NCBI GenBank assembly: GCA_034687125.1
Contig: JAQGBZ010000196.1
Location: 1-64,000, forward strand
Source: Neelides folsomi
Taxonomy: Eukaryota; Arthropoda; Collembola; Neelipleona; Neelidae
Direction of reading: 5' to 3'
Length of the DNA stretch: 64,000 nt
Of this stretch, positions 10,854 to 25,300 are shown one piece after another (position 1 is the first letter of the stretch; every line of letters begins with the position of its first letter). Below the pieces are notes generated by a model. It was not told where the DNA came from and ran no database searches. It saw only the letters and a program-made list of their open reading frames with translations. The translations under genes were made by a program, and so were the position numbers.

Positions 10854-13313
10854 AGACATCCTTAAAAATTTGATTTTGATAGTGTAAAACGATAATAATG
10901 ATAATGATCCGCGATATATAATATCTTTCTCAACATTTCTATTTCCGATTTCCAAATTTTGTACTGGAACTTGATGATAATAAAATGAGTTGCTTATATG
11001 CTGGAAGTGTGAAGGAATGTGCTCTCAACATCTGCATCTAAAATGTTTATTTGTCTTTGTTCAATAAGGAGATTTCATTACAAGGCTTCATTTACCTTCT
11101 GCTTCCAATTCTGCTTCAAGTAATTTAACTTCTGTTTCTACTTCATTGTTATCTTCACCATCTTCTGACTTTCGGAGTTTATAATAACAGCCGAAAGAGA
11201 AACACACACGAAGTCGGAATGTCAGATTCACTCACCCATATCACTCCCTTAAATCTCAAAGGAATATTGACAATACAATCGGCTTATTTGGTACAGAAGG
11301 GGAAGAAGATCCTGGAGAAACGGCTTTCTCATTTCAATCCAACTCTCGCCCATCCTTTTATTAGATTTCTAACATTTCACTTACCCACTTTCAGTTTATT
11401 CCTTTCAATGTTCTCATTCTTCCACTACAACGCATTGAATGACAAAAGTGACAAACATGGCTTAAATAAATAAATACCAAATATTATTACTGCATCCATT
11501 ACATGTCAGTTTTTCCTCACGTTTTCGTTGTTTTTTAAGTAAGCCATTTGTAAAATCAAGGCTCACACCGTAGGGGTTTACATTTTAGATGTAATCCATC
11601 CCAAAACCCAACTTCCAGCCAACACCTTCTCACTTGTACAATGTACAACAATACTTGTATTTTTGATCCCTCACCTTCTCATATTAAAACTCACGTTTTA
11701 CATAAAAATGCCTATAAAGCTGAACACTTAAGGACAAGCATAAGGAAGCATATTATTGTAATGCATATTTACAATAATTCCCCAATTGGTATGCCCCTAT
11801 TGTATTATAATTCTACCAAGAGTCACTTTGTCCTTTTGAACAACAATTCCTAAGCATAGTCAAGTAGGTTTACAAAAGGCGGGACGAAGACTTTGCCTCT
11901 ACCCTGGTATAATAATGGTAATAGTGGTAGTAAGTATATGAATTTAACATGGTGTTCCTCAAGTAGTGAAGAGACCTTTTCTTCGCCCCTTGCTTCTTAT
12001 AAGGCTCATAAATAAGTTTATTTTGGTTCCAGAGTTTCGAGTGTCGTCGGCATAAGAAGAACTCATCTGCTTTCCCCTCCCTGGATACCCCAAATATCGA
12101 GACTTTGGTGGGTTTGAATTCATTAGAGCTTTGGAGTGTGCATGAGGCATATCCTCCCGAGCCCTTATCATTTATAAAGTACACATTTTTCATCTATCAA
12201 CCAACGTGGCGTATTGTTATTGACATTCCGAAGCTATGTTTTTTATTTGTGAATTTACGAGGGGCTAAATCAACTCACGTATTTATCTCTTCTTCCTGCT
12301 ACTCCAATCAGTGATTTCCTCCCACTCCCTATCAAAACCTAACTAGTATCTCTATTTTAAGTTCAATCATCCTCTGCGTGAATAAAACCTGTGGTTCAGT
12401 GCTTGAAAATTGTTTTAAAGAAAAATATGATTGAATAGAAAGGACTTGACAATTTATAATTTTGAACATGAAGACCGGACAATTTATTTTATTAATAAGT
12501 TTTAAGACAAGGTACATTTTATCTTTAAGACAGATAAATATGTTTATTGAGCTTTTTTCAAGTTAATTCGATTTTGATTTTGAACAAAGTTTTTGTAAGT
12601 TTTTTGGTTCGAACACTCGCCGTTTCAATAACAAAGTGACTGAGGAAATGAAAATAAACGAATGTTGATCCACGGAAATTCTTCCTTGTAGCAAGTCGGT
12701 GAGCCACACGTTTTCCCAAACTTGTCAACTCCTCAAGGCTTTTTTACGTAATCGTTCGAAATTGCAAAAAAATCTTTATTTGGAATTCTTCGTTTACACA
12801 CTTGCACATCCTTATTCGACCCTTGTGAATTTATTCTCGGTAAATAAATAAAGCTAGCGGTAAAGAAGAGAAAATTCACAGAACCTCCTTAAAATAAATA
12901 AATGGACAACTATTTATTTTTACATTACACAGATGCAGACAATTTGAATTTTGGAATTGAAAGTGGTCAAGTGTAAACAAATCTCAAAACTTCTGAGCAA
13001 TTCAAATTGGACACATTTGTTTATTTACCAATTATCTGCATTTATCCCAATCGTGTTAAAATCATTCCCCTGCAATTCAAAACGTTCATGCACGAAAAAG
13101 GAAATAATCATCCACACTCGCTAGGAAGTTAATTTTACGAGTAAAAAATCACTCGAAGCCAACAACCTGACAGTTTTAGCGTTTTAACTACGTAGTTGTA
13201 TTTGATCCCAAGATCTGTGTCGAGCTAAAGACAATATTTGACATTATTTGAGTAAAGTTAAGTGTCGTTGTCGTCTTTTGAGTCAAGAGAGTAAAGAGCG
13301 ACAATTTATTAAG

Positions 13314-16300
13314 ATGGTAAGAGAAGCCAAGAAAGTTGAAAGTAGGTCGAGAGTCATAAAGAGGCCGGAGACAGTCCCACCAAGCCCACCTCGACTCTTC
13401 GAGGTTCTCGACCAAGATTGGCAGGAACTATATGCAAACATCTCCATCATCTCCTCAATCTCCTCAGCATCGGCTTCCCTTGACACCGAAGCTCCGATTT
13501 ATGACGAAGTGGGGATTGGCCCTCCAAAGGAAATTCCCGGCCCGTCAACTTCAACACCAACAACATCATCACCATCATCACCAACATCAATCTCCGAAGA
13601 CCCAAAATCTGAATCTGCCGGGTCGACCCGAAACTCCCAGAATTCTATACAAACCGAAGGGAGCCCATGTGCAGTTCATTGCCCCGAAGACCGAGAGATT
13701 GAAATAGAACTCCACGCGAAGAGAGATGATCTCAAGTGCCAGGAGGACCTTCTTGAACCTGAAATCTACGAGGAAATACAAGAAAAGATCCACGATGAAA
13801 CTCACAACCAAACCTACAAGGAAATCCACAAAGAACTCCACGAGGAACTCCAAAAGAAAATCCACGCTGAAATCCACGAGAAACTCCACGATGAAATCCA
13901 CGAGGAACAACACGAGCAAACTCAGGATGAAATTCACGAACAAATCGACGGCCAACTCCACGAGGGAAATAATTCTGAACTGCGAAAGGAAACATCCAAT
14001 GAAGATGATGTTAGCAATGAGATCAACGAGATTAATGAACACATTCATCAGGAATCTACTTTGACTAATGAGCCTTCAATTAGCGAGAGTGTTGTCGCAG
14101 AGGGCGGAAACCCAACGAATTTAAATGGAAATGCCCCAATTTCACCTCAATTAAGCGGCGGGCGGATTCGGACCGTTGATGGAATCACGACGATTGAAAT
14201 TGATCCAAACTCAATCTTTGTCAATCCAAGGAAAGACATAGAACTCCTCAGGAAAAAGAAGCAAAAAGGAAATCGAAGTTCAACATTTGAGAAATCTTAC
14301 AGAATAAGCCAAGCAATGGCATCAGAATTCACAACTCGCAAAAATCCTTTTACATCAGCAAAAGAGAAATTAAGGCTCAAACGTCGTTCACGTGACCTTC
14401 ACACTGGAGCTAATGAGGAAAGCGATGACAAGACTTCTCGACGTAATGGCCGGTCTATCATCACTGCCAACGTAGCCCGGGTTAAAAGAACTGTAAGGAG
14501 GAAAATGGGCTCTTGGTATTTAAGAGTCAAATTGCCCGTCGAGTCACAAATTGACAAATTCCAAATGAACTTTTTCCAAGAAAGTCCGGTCGATGTTCCT
14601 GACTCATCTGAACCACAAGGATCTGCAGCACAAATGTGTCATGAAGATGCTCAGAGAAAGGTAATAATTTTTTTTAACTCTTGCTTTAAACCTAACAATA
14701 AGTCATATGTTAATTAAAGCTAAGTTTAACCCTTATTTATGTCAAGTAGAGTAGAGCAATACCCAATTTTATACCAAAAGAAACGAGTTATCTCGCAAGT
14801 TAATTACACTTTTTTATTCGCTATAAAAAATTTAATTATGAATCCAAATCCAATATGAAAGATAAATTATTTAATATTGATAAAAAGCTGTGGCTAGTTT
14901 GATATTGGTCTACTAATTGAATATATGGACCATATGTATTTATGTGTTTAGTTATAGTTGATGATCATTAAATGAAAAATGAGGTTGTGGGTTAGAGATT
15001 ATTGGCCTGGAGGTTGGGAGTTGGTAGGACTCATGGATTTGGACAACCGTAAAGGATACATGTAAATCTCATCATTCGTGCAGGTTGTATTAGTTAGATA
15101 CATCTTTCTGTCAATACCTTTACCTTAATTTTTCCCTAGTAAGGAAGAGAGCTCATTTGCATCTTACATTCTTCGTTCATTATAAGATTATAAACTCCCT
15201 GGTTTGCTCTTTGAATAGGACTGTATAGGAGATTCATATAGGATCTTCTTGGCTGATCCTTGATATGGTCTGTGTGTGTAGAAATTGTATGGTTAAACCA
15301 CGAGCCCCCATTCCCACCTGTTCCTAATAGAAGAGAGAGAGCGAGTGTGGAGGAATCCAGGTGTGCATCCCCCTCCCCTTCTACACCACTTACACCTGAA
15401 TTTATTCGAGGCCTCATTCCCTCTCCTTCTCACCAACACGGCAGTTGAGTTTGAACATCACCCAACTTTACAGTCACTCCCAGTTTGTAAATTAAAAGTT
15501 AAATCTTTCGACTATTTCAACGTCCCCTACAACATTTATCCAAAGAACTTAAACGGGGCAACAAATTACAATTTTAACTATTTTAAAATAAACTATTGTC
15601 AACAAATTCCCAATTTTTTAACATTATTAAATTGTTAATCAATTTCCCATTTTGAAACCATGTAAAAGGGTTAAACATATTTATTCAAGATTAAACCTAT
15701 TAATTCAAGATTAAATATATTAATTTAATCATTAAATAAATAATATATTGTTAAATAAATTATCCCATTGTGTGGAAATTTACTGCTAAAGAAGAAACTG
15801 TCGACTTCTTGTATTTACTCCGATCTATTTTAAGTGAAACTTTGAGAGTCAATAAGAAGATAAGTGAACTTCTCGTCATCTCGTTCAGTTGACCATTGTG
15901 GAAACCAATTGTTTTGGATTTGAATCGTGTTCCTCTCGTTCTAATTGAGAAGGAGGAGAAACGTCCCGTTCGACCTTCCATTCATTTCAATCCTCTCTCC
16001 TTAATTGTTCAAAGATTCTTTTTAAGGCCCACGCGGCCAGTCCAGGAGTTCCCGTTAGCAATTCCTATTCCTAAATCCAATAGGAGGATGAGCCCAAGAT
16101 TTCCATTGTTAACTCATTGGAGTTGAATCCGACTCTGACTGTGTGTAGTGTCTTGGTCTTGTATGGGAATATTCTTTATGAACTATCCTCAACTGTCCTA
16201 AGACCATCGTATTTTTTGTCTTCGTCTCATCTAATAGCCAATCCGAGCCAAAAATGAATATTCTGTGTGGGCTTGGAGGTGTATAAGGAAGAGGGAGAGG

Positions 16301-19300
16301 AAGATCAGGTTTCACACCAAGACCAAGAGATCATCCTGACAGATCACAAAATTCCAGAGTCTCTGCATCACTGAATCAAATATTTTTATAACTCGAGTAG
16401 ATCGTCCGAAGGAAATATCAATTGGAGAAAATCTGCGGCCAACTTTCAATCACAATCTCCTCATCATTCAACCAGACTCGCCACTAATTTCCTTTCCCTC
16501 GTCAATCCTCCCAATCTAGTTGGGTTGGTGGTGGTAGGATATTGAAAGGCATCATAAGAATAATACAAACATATCACAGAGATCATAACAGACAGATCAT
16601 GCAAAGAGTGTTGGAAAATGAACAAGGAATTTGTAAACGATTTGTGATTGGTTTGACTTTTTAAAAAAAGTGTTGATTCAACTGTGTTGTGATTTACCAT
16701 GTCCCAAAGCAAGAAAGTCACTTTAAGGAGGATTAAATCCACCCAGGTAAAATAAATACAAAATTAAATATGCAGACGGGCCAAAGGTCAATATGTAAAA
16801 TACTTTTAATGCTGTACCTTTTTTAATGTTGTTCTAAGAGCTTAGATGATTAAAATGTCGAATGTTCAGAAGCTGAGATCAAATGTATCTAGTTCACACA
16901 TTTGCATTAATTGCATTACATGAAGTTGAGGACGAAGAAGGTCAAATATTACGCCAATAAAATTGAGATTTTCTTCATTTTTGGCATTTTGCCGGACCTT
17001 AAACCTTTCAATCGTTTCCAATATCAAATGAAATACAACAAGGAAATTTAAATGAAATACAGTTGATGTGTTCTCAAGAGATTAACGATAGAATGAAGAC
17101 ATTCGGATGTCTACCATTAATGTATGCAGTAGTGAAGTAGAAACACTTGTTGAATGGGGACAACATTAACAATTTGTTTACATGTTGAAATATTGGAAGC
17201 TAGTAATTAGTAAATAGCAGTAGTCGAATTTGAATCAATCCCTCCTATGTGTATAAACTGTATAACCAATAATGCAGCCAATAATTTATTCAAATATGGA
17301 GATTTTGATCGTTATCAAAAGAAGATTTTTTATGTAATAGACTTAAAAGCAAATGTAAAGGAACCAGAAGTTCATCAGACAAAATATCAAAATTCAGCGT
17401 AACAAATTACAAATTTCATTGTATTCACATTATTCATTAAATTGAAAGGCTTGAATTTTAAATGTGGTTGTTGAGTAATAAGCACATGGATATTTACATT
17501 GTCATTCTCATTAGTAAGTATGAATTATTTATTTTTATGGACCATATTTAATGAATTCATAAATTTCACCTCGCGATGTGAGAAAGATTGACAAACTCTG
17601 AATACTTAGAAAAAATGACAGGGCTAAATAGACAAGGCAAAAAATGTTATAAATACGATTGAGATTGTTAGCCTTAGAAGAATTGGAATTGGAAGTAATT
17701 TAAATGGCTTAATCTTGGCTAATTTAAAAATTTAGAATAAATTGGATTTTGATATTCTGAAGTGATCTGTTTTTAAATTGGTTTTCGGTATAATTATCAT
17801 TAGTGACCCGACGATGTTTATCTTTGATCACCTATCGATTTAAATTTCTCTTCTTGCTTTCTTGTAATTCAACTTGATTTTTCTTTCACAGGGGCAGAAT
17901 GATTTTGAAGATCTTCGAAGGCTCGTTAAGCAAGGCGGAGATTTTTGCAAAGATTTAGCTGCCGTTCTTCAGGAGAGGTAATGAAAGATTTTTATATTCT
18001 TTAAAAATGTAAAGAAACAAACGAGAAGATTTCCATACAAGTTTACTTGTATGGTGACTCTGTAGAACCGCATTCATATTTAAGACAAAAAGTAGAATAC
18101 TTAACTCAATAGAATTAATCTTTCTTAAACCAATGCAATGCCTTGTTTTATTAGAGTATCTGAATAAAAGAAAGATGGATTTATCTGATTTTTATTAATA
18201 CTTTTAAGGGCACAAATAGCATTTAATGCAATTATTACTTTCGACTTTTAATCATTATTAAATTTTTTTATTTGTGCAATAGGAACCAATTAATTTATTG
18301 TTAAGTAAATATAAGGTCCAAGTTGAAAGTTCAATTTATATTTGATTTCTTAAAGCTGATTAGCTCGTTAAATTACAAAGTACTGTCGATATTGTCGATG
18401 GCATTTAAAATTAGTGTCGATTATGATTATGATTATGCCCAATAGCCATTAAACACCATGCGAAATATTATTCCTTTTAGTTACATTTAATATTATGTCT
18501 GATGTTTTCATTAAACATAATTGCAAGGTTTCTCTTTCAGCCCATTACAATTAAATAGGTTTCCAATCACCAATAACATTCTTGATTCCACCTAATTACT
18601 TTACATTTTTGTTTACAATAAAAAGAACAATGATGAACTTATAATTATTAATATAATTAAATTCTTTAATTAAAAAAATTAAAATATTTACATAAGCTTA
18701 TGAAGAATCAAAATGAGACAAATTACAGATATATAAAATTAAAATCAAGAAGTTCGTGGTTCAAATATACTATATGTTTATTTTTACATGTTTTTTGTCA
18801 CTCTTGTAAGTGTGTTATTGTTGGAGTGGAGCTGCAGGAGATCTCACAGCGTGAGATGAGATTCCAATATTGGAATTAAATTTTCCTCTTCGTTCACTCT
18901 CAACTCACTCTGAATCTGTAAGTGAGGATCTGCATTCTGTTTGACATTTACTACTTAAAAGTTAATACAATGAACGTATAGGAAGATGTTGAACTCAAGT
19001 AATTTTCATTCATTCTTGTTACACGTGTGGGATGAAAATGAATAGACCACATGGATGGAATTTGTTTGTTATTTTAATCTTTGCATATGGTGGTAAACTC
19101 GAGCGCTTTCTGAAGAATATTCCTCTTAATTACATAACATATTTTAAATTACAATAGAAAAATTATTACGTATGTATCAAATAATTAGTTAGCGTGTAAC
19201 AATGTTATAACTTATTGTTATTGTTAATTATAATTACTTTCCACATTATTAATCTGTTGAACAACCATCGATTGTTTCATTTGGTCAATTTCTCCTAGTT

Positions 19301-22300
19301 TTTTAAATGGAAAATTCTTCCGAGGGTTGATAATTAAGCATTTCTGTTATTCTTTATATTTTCATCATTTTCAGGAAGTTGTCCATTGAGTAATACTTTT
19401 TTCGACATTATATTTCAAAATTGTAATAAAAACATAATAGGCATACAAGTCAAAATTGGTCTTTGTCAAGTCAAAACGGTTTAATAATTAACAACTGTTA
19501 AACGGGCATTTTTATTAAATTAAATATTTATTGATTTCTTTTCACTTCATCATTTTACTTAATTACTTTAATTTTAATAAACTTAGGAAAATATCGTTCT
19601 GGTGAACTACCTAATTTAATTAGGTTTGTTATTTATTGTCGATGAAAATAAGATCAAACCAATTCAGGTTTCGATGTAATGGCGACTAACACCTTTTGTT
19701 GTTGCATTGTTAGTTTTGTTTAGGGCAAATTGCTATTTGGACGAAATCCAAACTATAGCTAATCTATTGGTATGTTTTCTGTATTAACTCTATTAACTAG
19801 AATAGTATTACATCGTTATTTTTATTCATTTATAGGAAAAATCCTTTTGAGCCTTCACTTCGGTCCATTTCACCTTATAAAGCAATCTCGTTCGTAATTT
19901 GAACTACATTCATATATGAACGTAACCCAAATTATGCATTTGGAGCTTTGATAAGAACAATACCGATTTTAAAATTTATTGCCATAAATGGAATTGCGGT
20001 TTCAAAAAATACTTAATTTCGAATCAAGACATTTAAAACTAAATTTTCAATGTTACTAAATTTTATAAAAATTAATTTATTGAGCGTTTAATGAGTCATT
20101 ATTATTAAAGTGTGCAAGAATCTATACCAGAATGACAAAATTTGAGTATTTCGCAAGTTAATGCAAGATGTTTTTTAATACGCGTGACATTAAATTCATC
20201 TTATTATTTTAATAGGTCAGAGTTGGAGGCTCAGTACGCGAAAGGACTGTCGAAACTTTCAGCCAAACTCCTGAAAGCGTCAAAGGAAGCAACTGGAAGT
20301 GTCGCTCACGCTTGGCAAGCTGTTGCCGTTCAAACTGACACTCAAGCAGAACTTCACAGGTAAATCAGCAATTATCTAAATATAAATTATACATGCTTCT
20401 TTAACTTCATATTTCATTTCTTTAATAATCTTAATTTGTTCTACGTTCAGAAAATTATGGTTAATTGTTGTTTAATTCATTGTTTCAATTATTGGTCAGC
20501 GGTGGATGATAATGATGAAAATGATTTTAAATATTTAGAACCAAATGAACGTTTAGAATTAGATCAAGTTTCCTAACGTCATTGCACTTTTCGCAGTTGC
20601 ATGTTAATTAATTTGATTATCAGATCAAAACTATCACGCCCTCGCGCCCTACTTCCACTTCCTTACTATCATAATGGGTTTGCAATATATCATTAACTGA
20701 GTTTAAATATAACATTTTTACCCACAAACTACAAAACTCACAGTCAAATAATCAGCTCTTATCCTATGTAATACATAATATGTATACAATACTCACATAA
20801 TTGTTTAAAACCTCTTCAAATACTATTTTAGGTGACTCAATTTAATTGTACTTCATAAAAATTAGGTACACCAACATACTAATTCTATTAAACATTTGGA
20901 TTGTTTAAAAGTTTAATTTAATTATGATCAAATTAGATAAATGGAATATTAGATTATTAATTGATATTTTAATAAAATTAACAATGATAATAATAATGAG
21001 TTAACACTGAAAATTAAAGTTTGCATTTAGGACCTAAATTGTATCAACATTTCATCTTTAACCTAAAATTTAGGATAAAGATGAAATGTTAATTCAGAAT
21101 TCTGCTAATGTTTATAAAAATTATATACAGTAATAATGAGTATTAACCAAGTTTTATTATTTATATTGCTGAAAATTCTTTATATGTACAATCTTTTCTT
21201 TTTGATCATAATAAATAAACAAAAATATTTAGACAGGTAATTAGATATAATAGATTGTAGAGAATCTTAAATCTTTTTTTCAATGTTTCCAAAACTAGAC
21301 ATTTACTTTTGTACAACCTTGTGATTCCCTCACTTCCTTTGTAAAGTAAACTTTTATCAATGGGAGGAAAATTGTAATAATTTTCATGTTCCATTTCTGG
21401 TAGTACAAATAATATAAAGCGGTAAAATGCATGAATTGTTTATTAAGATTGATATTCTTATTTGTTCTTTTTGTTATGCCGCATCTTAATGTTAGCCAAC
21501 TCAAAATATTTATATTAATTTATTCTGCATCTAAACTACGTGCTAAAAATTTGTAGAGCGTCATCACGTCAACATCACATCCACCACCTGTGTAGCCCTA
21601 TGATAATAATAATAATAATAGATGCAAGAGCACATGATAAATAATCTTTCATTATATCCTGTTATAGTAAATAATATCAACTTCTCAACTTCAACTTAAC
21701 TTTGTGCTGGTTTTAACTTGAAGGTTTTGAGGCTATTCTTTACATAAAAGGGTTTCAGCACCGTAAATTTATTTGCATACCTTGCCAAAGCCCAAGACTC
21801 AGAAACATGTAAAATAAAGTAGAATATATAAATTTTATCCAATATAACACAAGAATATATAAAACCCCTGTAAGGGTTAAATTATTATAAGTTAGATCTC
21901 TATTAAGGTAAGAGAGCGAAATAGCGTGAACTTGGAATATAAGTAACTTCATTTTTAAACCTTGCACTTTTACATTGACCACACTTAAAAAATTGCTTTA
22001 AAGATTAACGTCTAAAGATAATATGTAAAAGTTTCATAATAAAGATTTCATATGTGAATATAATAATCTTGTATGATTTCGTGTAAATCCATGTTTCCTT
22101 TTAAATTATCCTTTCAAATTATCTATTTTTCGGACGAGAGTTTTTGACCTGCACATTCCATTGTGGTGAATGACGCAGTGGAGGGATATTGTTGCATATT
22201 ATAATATCCTATCTATGGCTCTTATTATGGGTTTCTTTGGAAGGGTGAGCCAGAGATGAAGCGAGTTTGGCCATCACATCCTACTCATTTATCTCACCGA

Positions 22301-25300
22301 TATGGAAATGACAATCCAAAGGAGATTGAGGTTAAAACACGTTTCAACTTATCCTTTGCCAATTTCCAACCCCTTGAACTTAAAAATTGCACACACTCAA
22401 AACCATTTTCTGGTCATTTACTCATAAACTTTTAGCTAGAAACATTTAACTTGAAGATTTGGAGAGCTTTTAAGTTTCTAAACCCTTGATAAAATTTAAA
22501 AATTGATGGTTGGAAAACCGTCGTTTCTTTATACAATGTTCATCCAATGTGTTAAAGAGCAATTTATTTAGCTAACTTTAACATTAAGCAGAAAGGAAAA
22601 ATTTCATTTTGAACCTCCACTTACCATTAGGGAACCACGAAGTTTAATATTCATGCAATGTGTCTTTTATTTCTTCCCCATCCCACTCTAATTCGCACGA
22701 ATGATTCGAGTGACAGCTACGGTAAATTTTCATATGCATTTCTATATATTTTATATTATGGTCATTCTCACAGGGCGGCGAGATTCGTTCATCATGCATG
22801 GAATTTCATTTGAGAGTGTATTTGGTAATTGTGCTGTTAGTCATCTCTTAACTGCGAATAATTTTTATTTCCATCTATCATTACCACCATTTGGTAAATT
22901 CCTTTATTGCGACTAGATCCTTTTTAGTGGTTGTCTTTTAACATTCATAATAAAAATGAATTATTAGGATAAATTTGACTCAATAAAGATGTGTCGAGAA
23001 CAGATGCCTACATAGATGGTTAAAACCGAAGTTTTAAATTAATATTTATATTAAAAATATTTAACTAATATATTTTATTAGATCCTTCTTCTCATTCTTC
23101 TTAATAAATCGAAAAATAAATAGACATTGAATTAAGCAGCATAGCTTACAGCAACCCACACGGTGATATTTGAAGGCGAGCATAAATTTTATAAGGGCAG
23201 AGTTCTTTTACGGCCAAGTTGAAACTTCCAAGTTTAGAAATGGATCTTGAGAGTCGGGTGGTAAAAGAGTTTATGGTTGTAATAGCTCCAAAGGCTCCCA
23301 CACTTCAATTCCCCCACTTGAAGGAGCTGAAGATAAAAAAATTCGTCCTCCACTTTTTTATCCCCTGCTTTATATTTGGGGAAGGCGTTGTTGATCCATT
23401 CGTTGCCCTTTTTAGTTGTTTTTAACAATTACGACACTACCACCCTTGATCCCTATCATTTTCAATGTCTGACATTATCAATTAGTGCCATAGGGCAGAG
23501 AAAATACATACATACGATTGGTTCAAGTCAAGAACTATAATATTATTTACATCTGTGTTTATAATTTAATTTGTCAAATTAATAGTAATCGCCGTTATTA
23601 ATATAGGGAAACTTGTATGTATTTACATAAATGTTTAGATAAGCTTTTCTTCCTTTAATGTTGGATTAAGTAATTAGGTGGTTTAAAAACTTGTCGCTGA
23701 CAACCAGCAAGAAGGCGTTGAGAGATTTCTAATCATTTTAGCTATTTAATTAATTAAAAAAGGTCGTTTTGATGTTTCTTTAACATCTTTTTAAAGTGGA
23801 AGTGGAAATGGCCATTCTCCTCAGATTAAAAGCACTTTGGAATTTTTATAACCGCTTATCTCGCCTTGCTTGTCTTATTAGGTCTTTGATTAGTTTTAGG
23901 TTCATTTGACAAAATAAAGAACCTCATTGTCTTTGAAAACAATTTGTAGTTGGTCCATTGAGAGTGAGATGAACTGTGAAGAAAAAATAATTAATAAAAT
24001 CTAGAGGAGATCAAAATTGAGGTGGCTCAATAAATACGTGCTAAATGAGATTGAATGAACTTCCGTGTTATAATTTTTGTCCGGTCGCAGCAGGAATCGT
24101 TGAGATTGCGAGTGGTACGGTTTAAATCCCATTAGGAGAGATTAACCAGAGAGGTCAAGTGAGATCATTATTTTATAAGGCTTAATAAAAGGAACCGTTT
24201 TTCCTCTGTAATTCAATTCATCCTCTCCCGCTTGAGTTCACATTCAATTTCCTTGTCAGCGGACTTGAATGGTTCTTTGAACATCTTCGCATTCTTTTTG
24301 CTATCACATGAGGATGAAATTCATCACATGGACATCATCACATGTCCTCACTAAGGATTGTTTACATTCTAACTTAAATTATAGGAATTGGTCAACACTT
24401 TGATCCGTTCGTGTAGAAGGAGCTTGGGATAATAAATGCCCTTCATTGTGATGATGAGAATTTTGGCCTGAGGAGATGAAAGATTTTGGCAGTTAAACTT
24501 ACAAGACTAACTTGTAAATTCAACTTATAAGATTTTGGACCTATCAGTTTGGCTTAGATTTTATAAGCTAAGATTTTGGTATAATTTCTTGATCAATTGC
24601 TAGTTTTCTCACAGTCGAACACGAATTCATTTATTAGCCAGCTCTCATCAGTTCTGTTGTTGGGGTCAATTGCTTTTGATCTGACAAGTCACGTCAATTT
24701 GATCCTCAAGCTCAGTCAGTCAGACTCATTGTAAGTCTATCGGTTCTTGGGGGAAATTACGATTGTAAATTTTTTCTTAATATTTAGTGTAAATTCAGGA
24801 ATTGAAGCAATTGATGTTTAAAGCAATAAAAATCGTTATATTTTTTGTTTCTTGACTTTATGAACTTTTCCCTAGGAAGAATTCTCAATACTCTTGGTTT
24901 TTTTCTAGGAATCATAATATTTCCTTTTTTCTGTCTTTTCATTTTCTTGTGCTCATTTCGAATTTTCCTTCGTTGTGATTTAATTATTTTTAGTCTGTAA
25001 ACTAAACGAATGTATATTAGGTATATTCATTTTTTATATGTAGGTTCATAATATTGTAATAGTAATAATATAATATTGTAATGAGGAGGCTCATAGCATT
25101 GAAACTACGAGACCAAACTACTCGTTTAAAATCCTTAAATAATAAATAATTTTAAACTTTAAAAATTAAAAGAAAGGATTTTAAGAAAGATTTTATTTAG
25201 AAATCCTTCATTGTTTTTACTCCGTATTGTCTTAAAATCAAGCCGTATAATTAAGGTCGCCCACGCTAATAAGTAATTAACATTATTACAATAATAATTA

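Larger units (their letters stand above)
9483..13313. other. Gene-poor intergenic region
   Basis: 3.8 kb of AT-rich DNA between EHMT and NOSTRIN. Open frames here (for example 11219-11473 on plus and 11870-12193 on minus) lack family likeness and splice context. It holds a long imperfect palindrome (10404-10555) and a TTCA microsatellite (10826-10853). The last few hundred bases must include the NOSTRIN long-form promoter and leader. Confidence 0.5.

Noticed and set aside
11870-12193. 107-residue minus-strand open frame
   Set aside because: No family likeness, no splice or polyadenylation context, Tyr/His tail from a simple repeat; treated as chance.
13587-14048. Minus-strand open frame rich in Phe/Val/Leu, looking like a membrane protein
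   Set aside because: It is the antisense of the NOSTRIN Glu/His repeat; the repeat forces a hydrophobic complementary frame.
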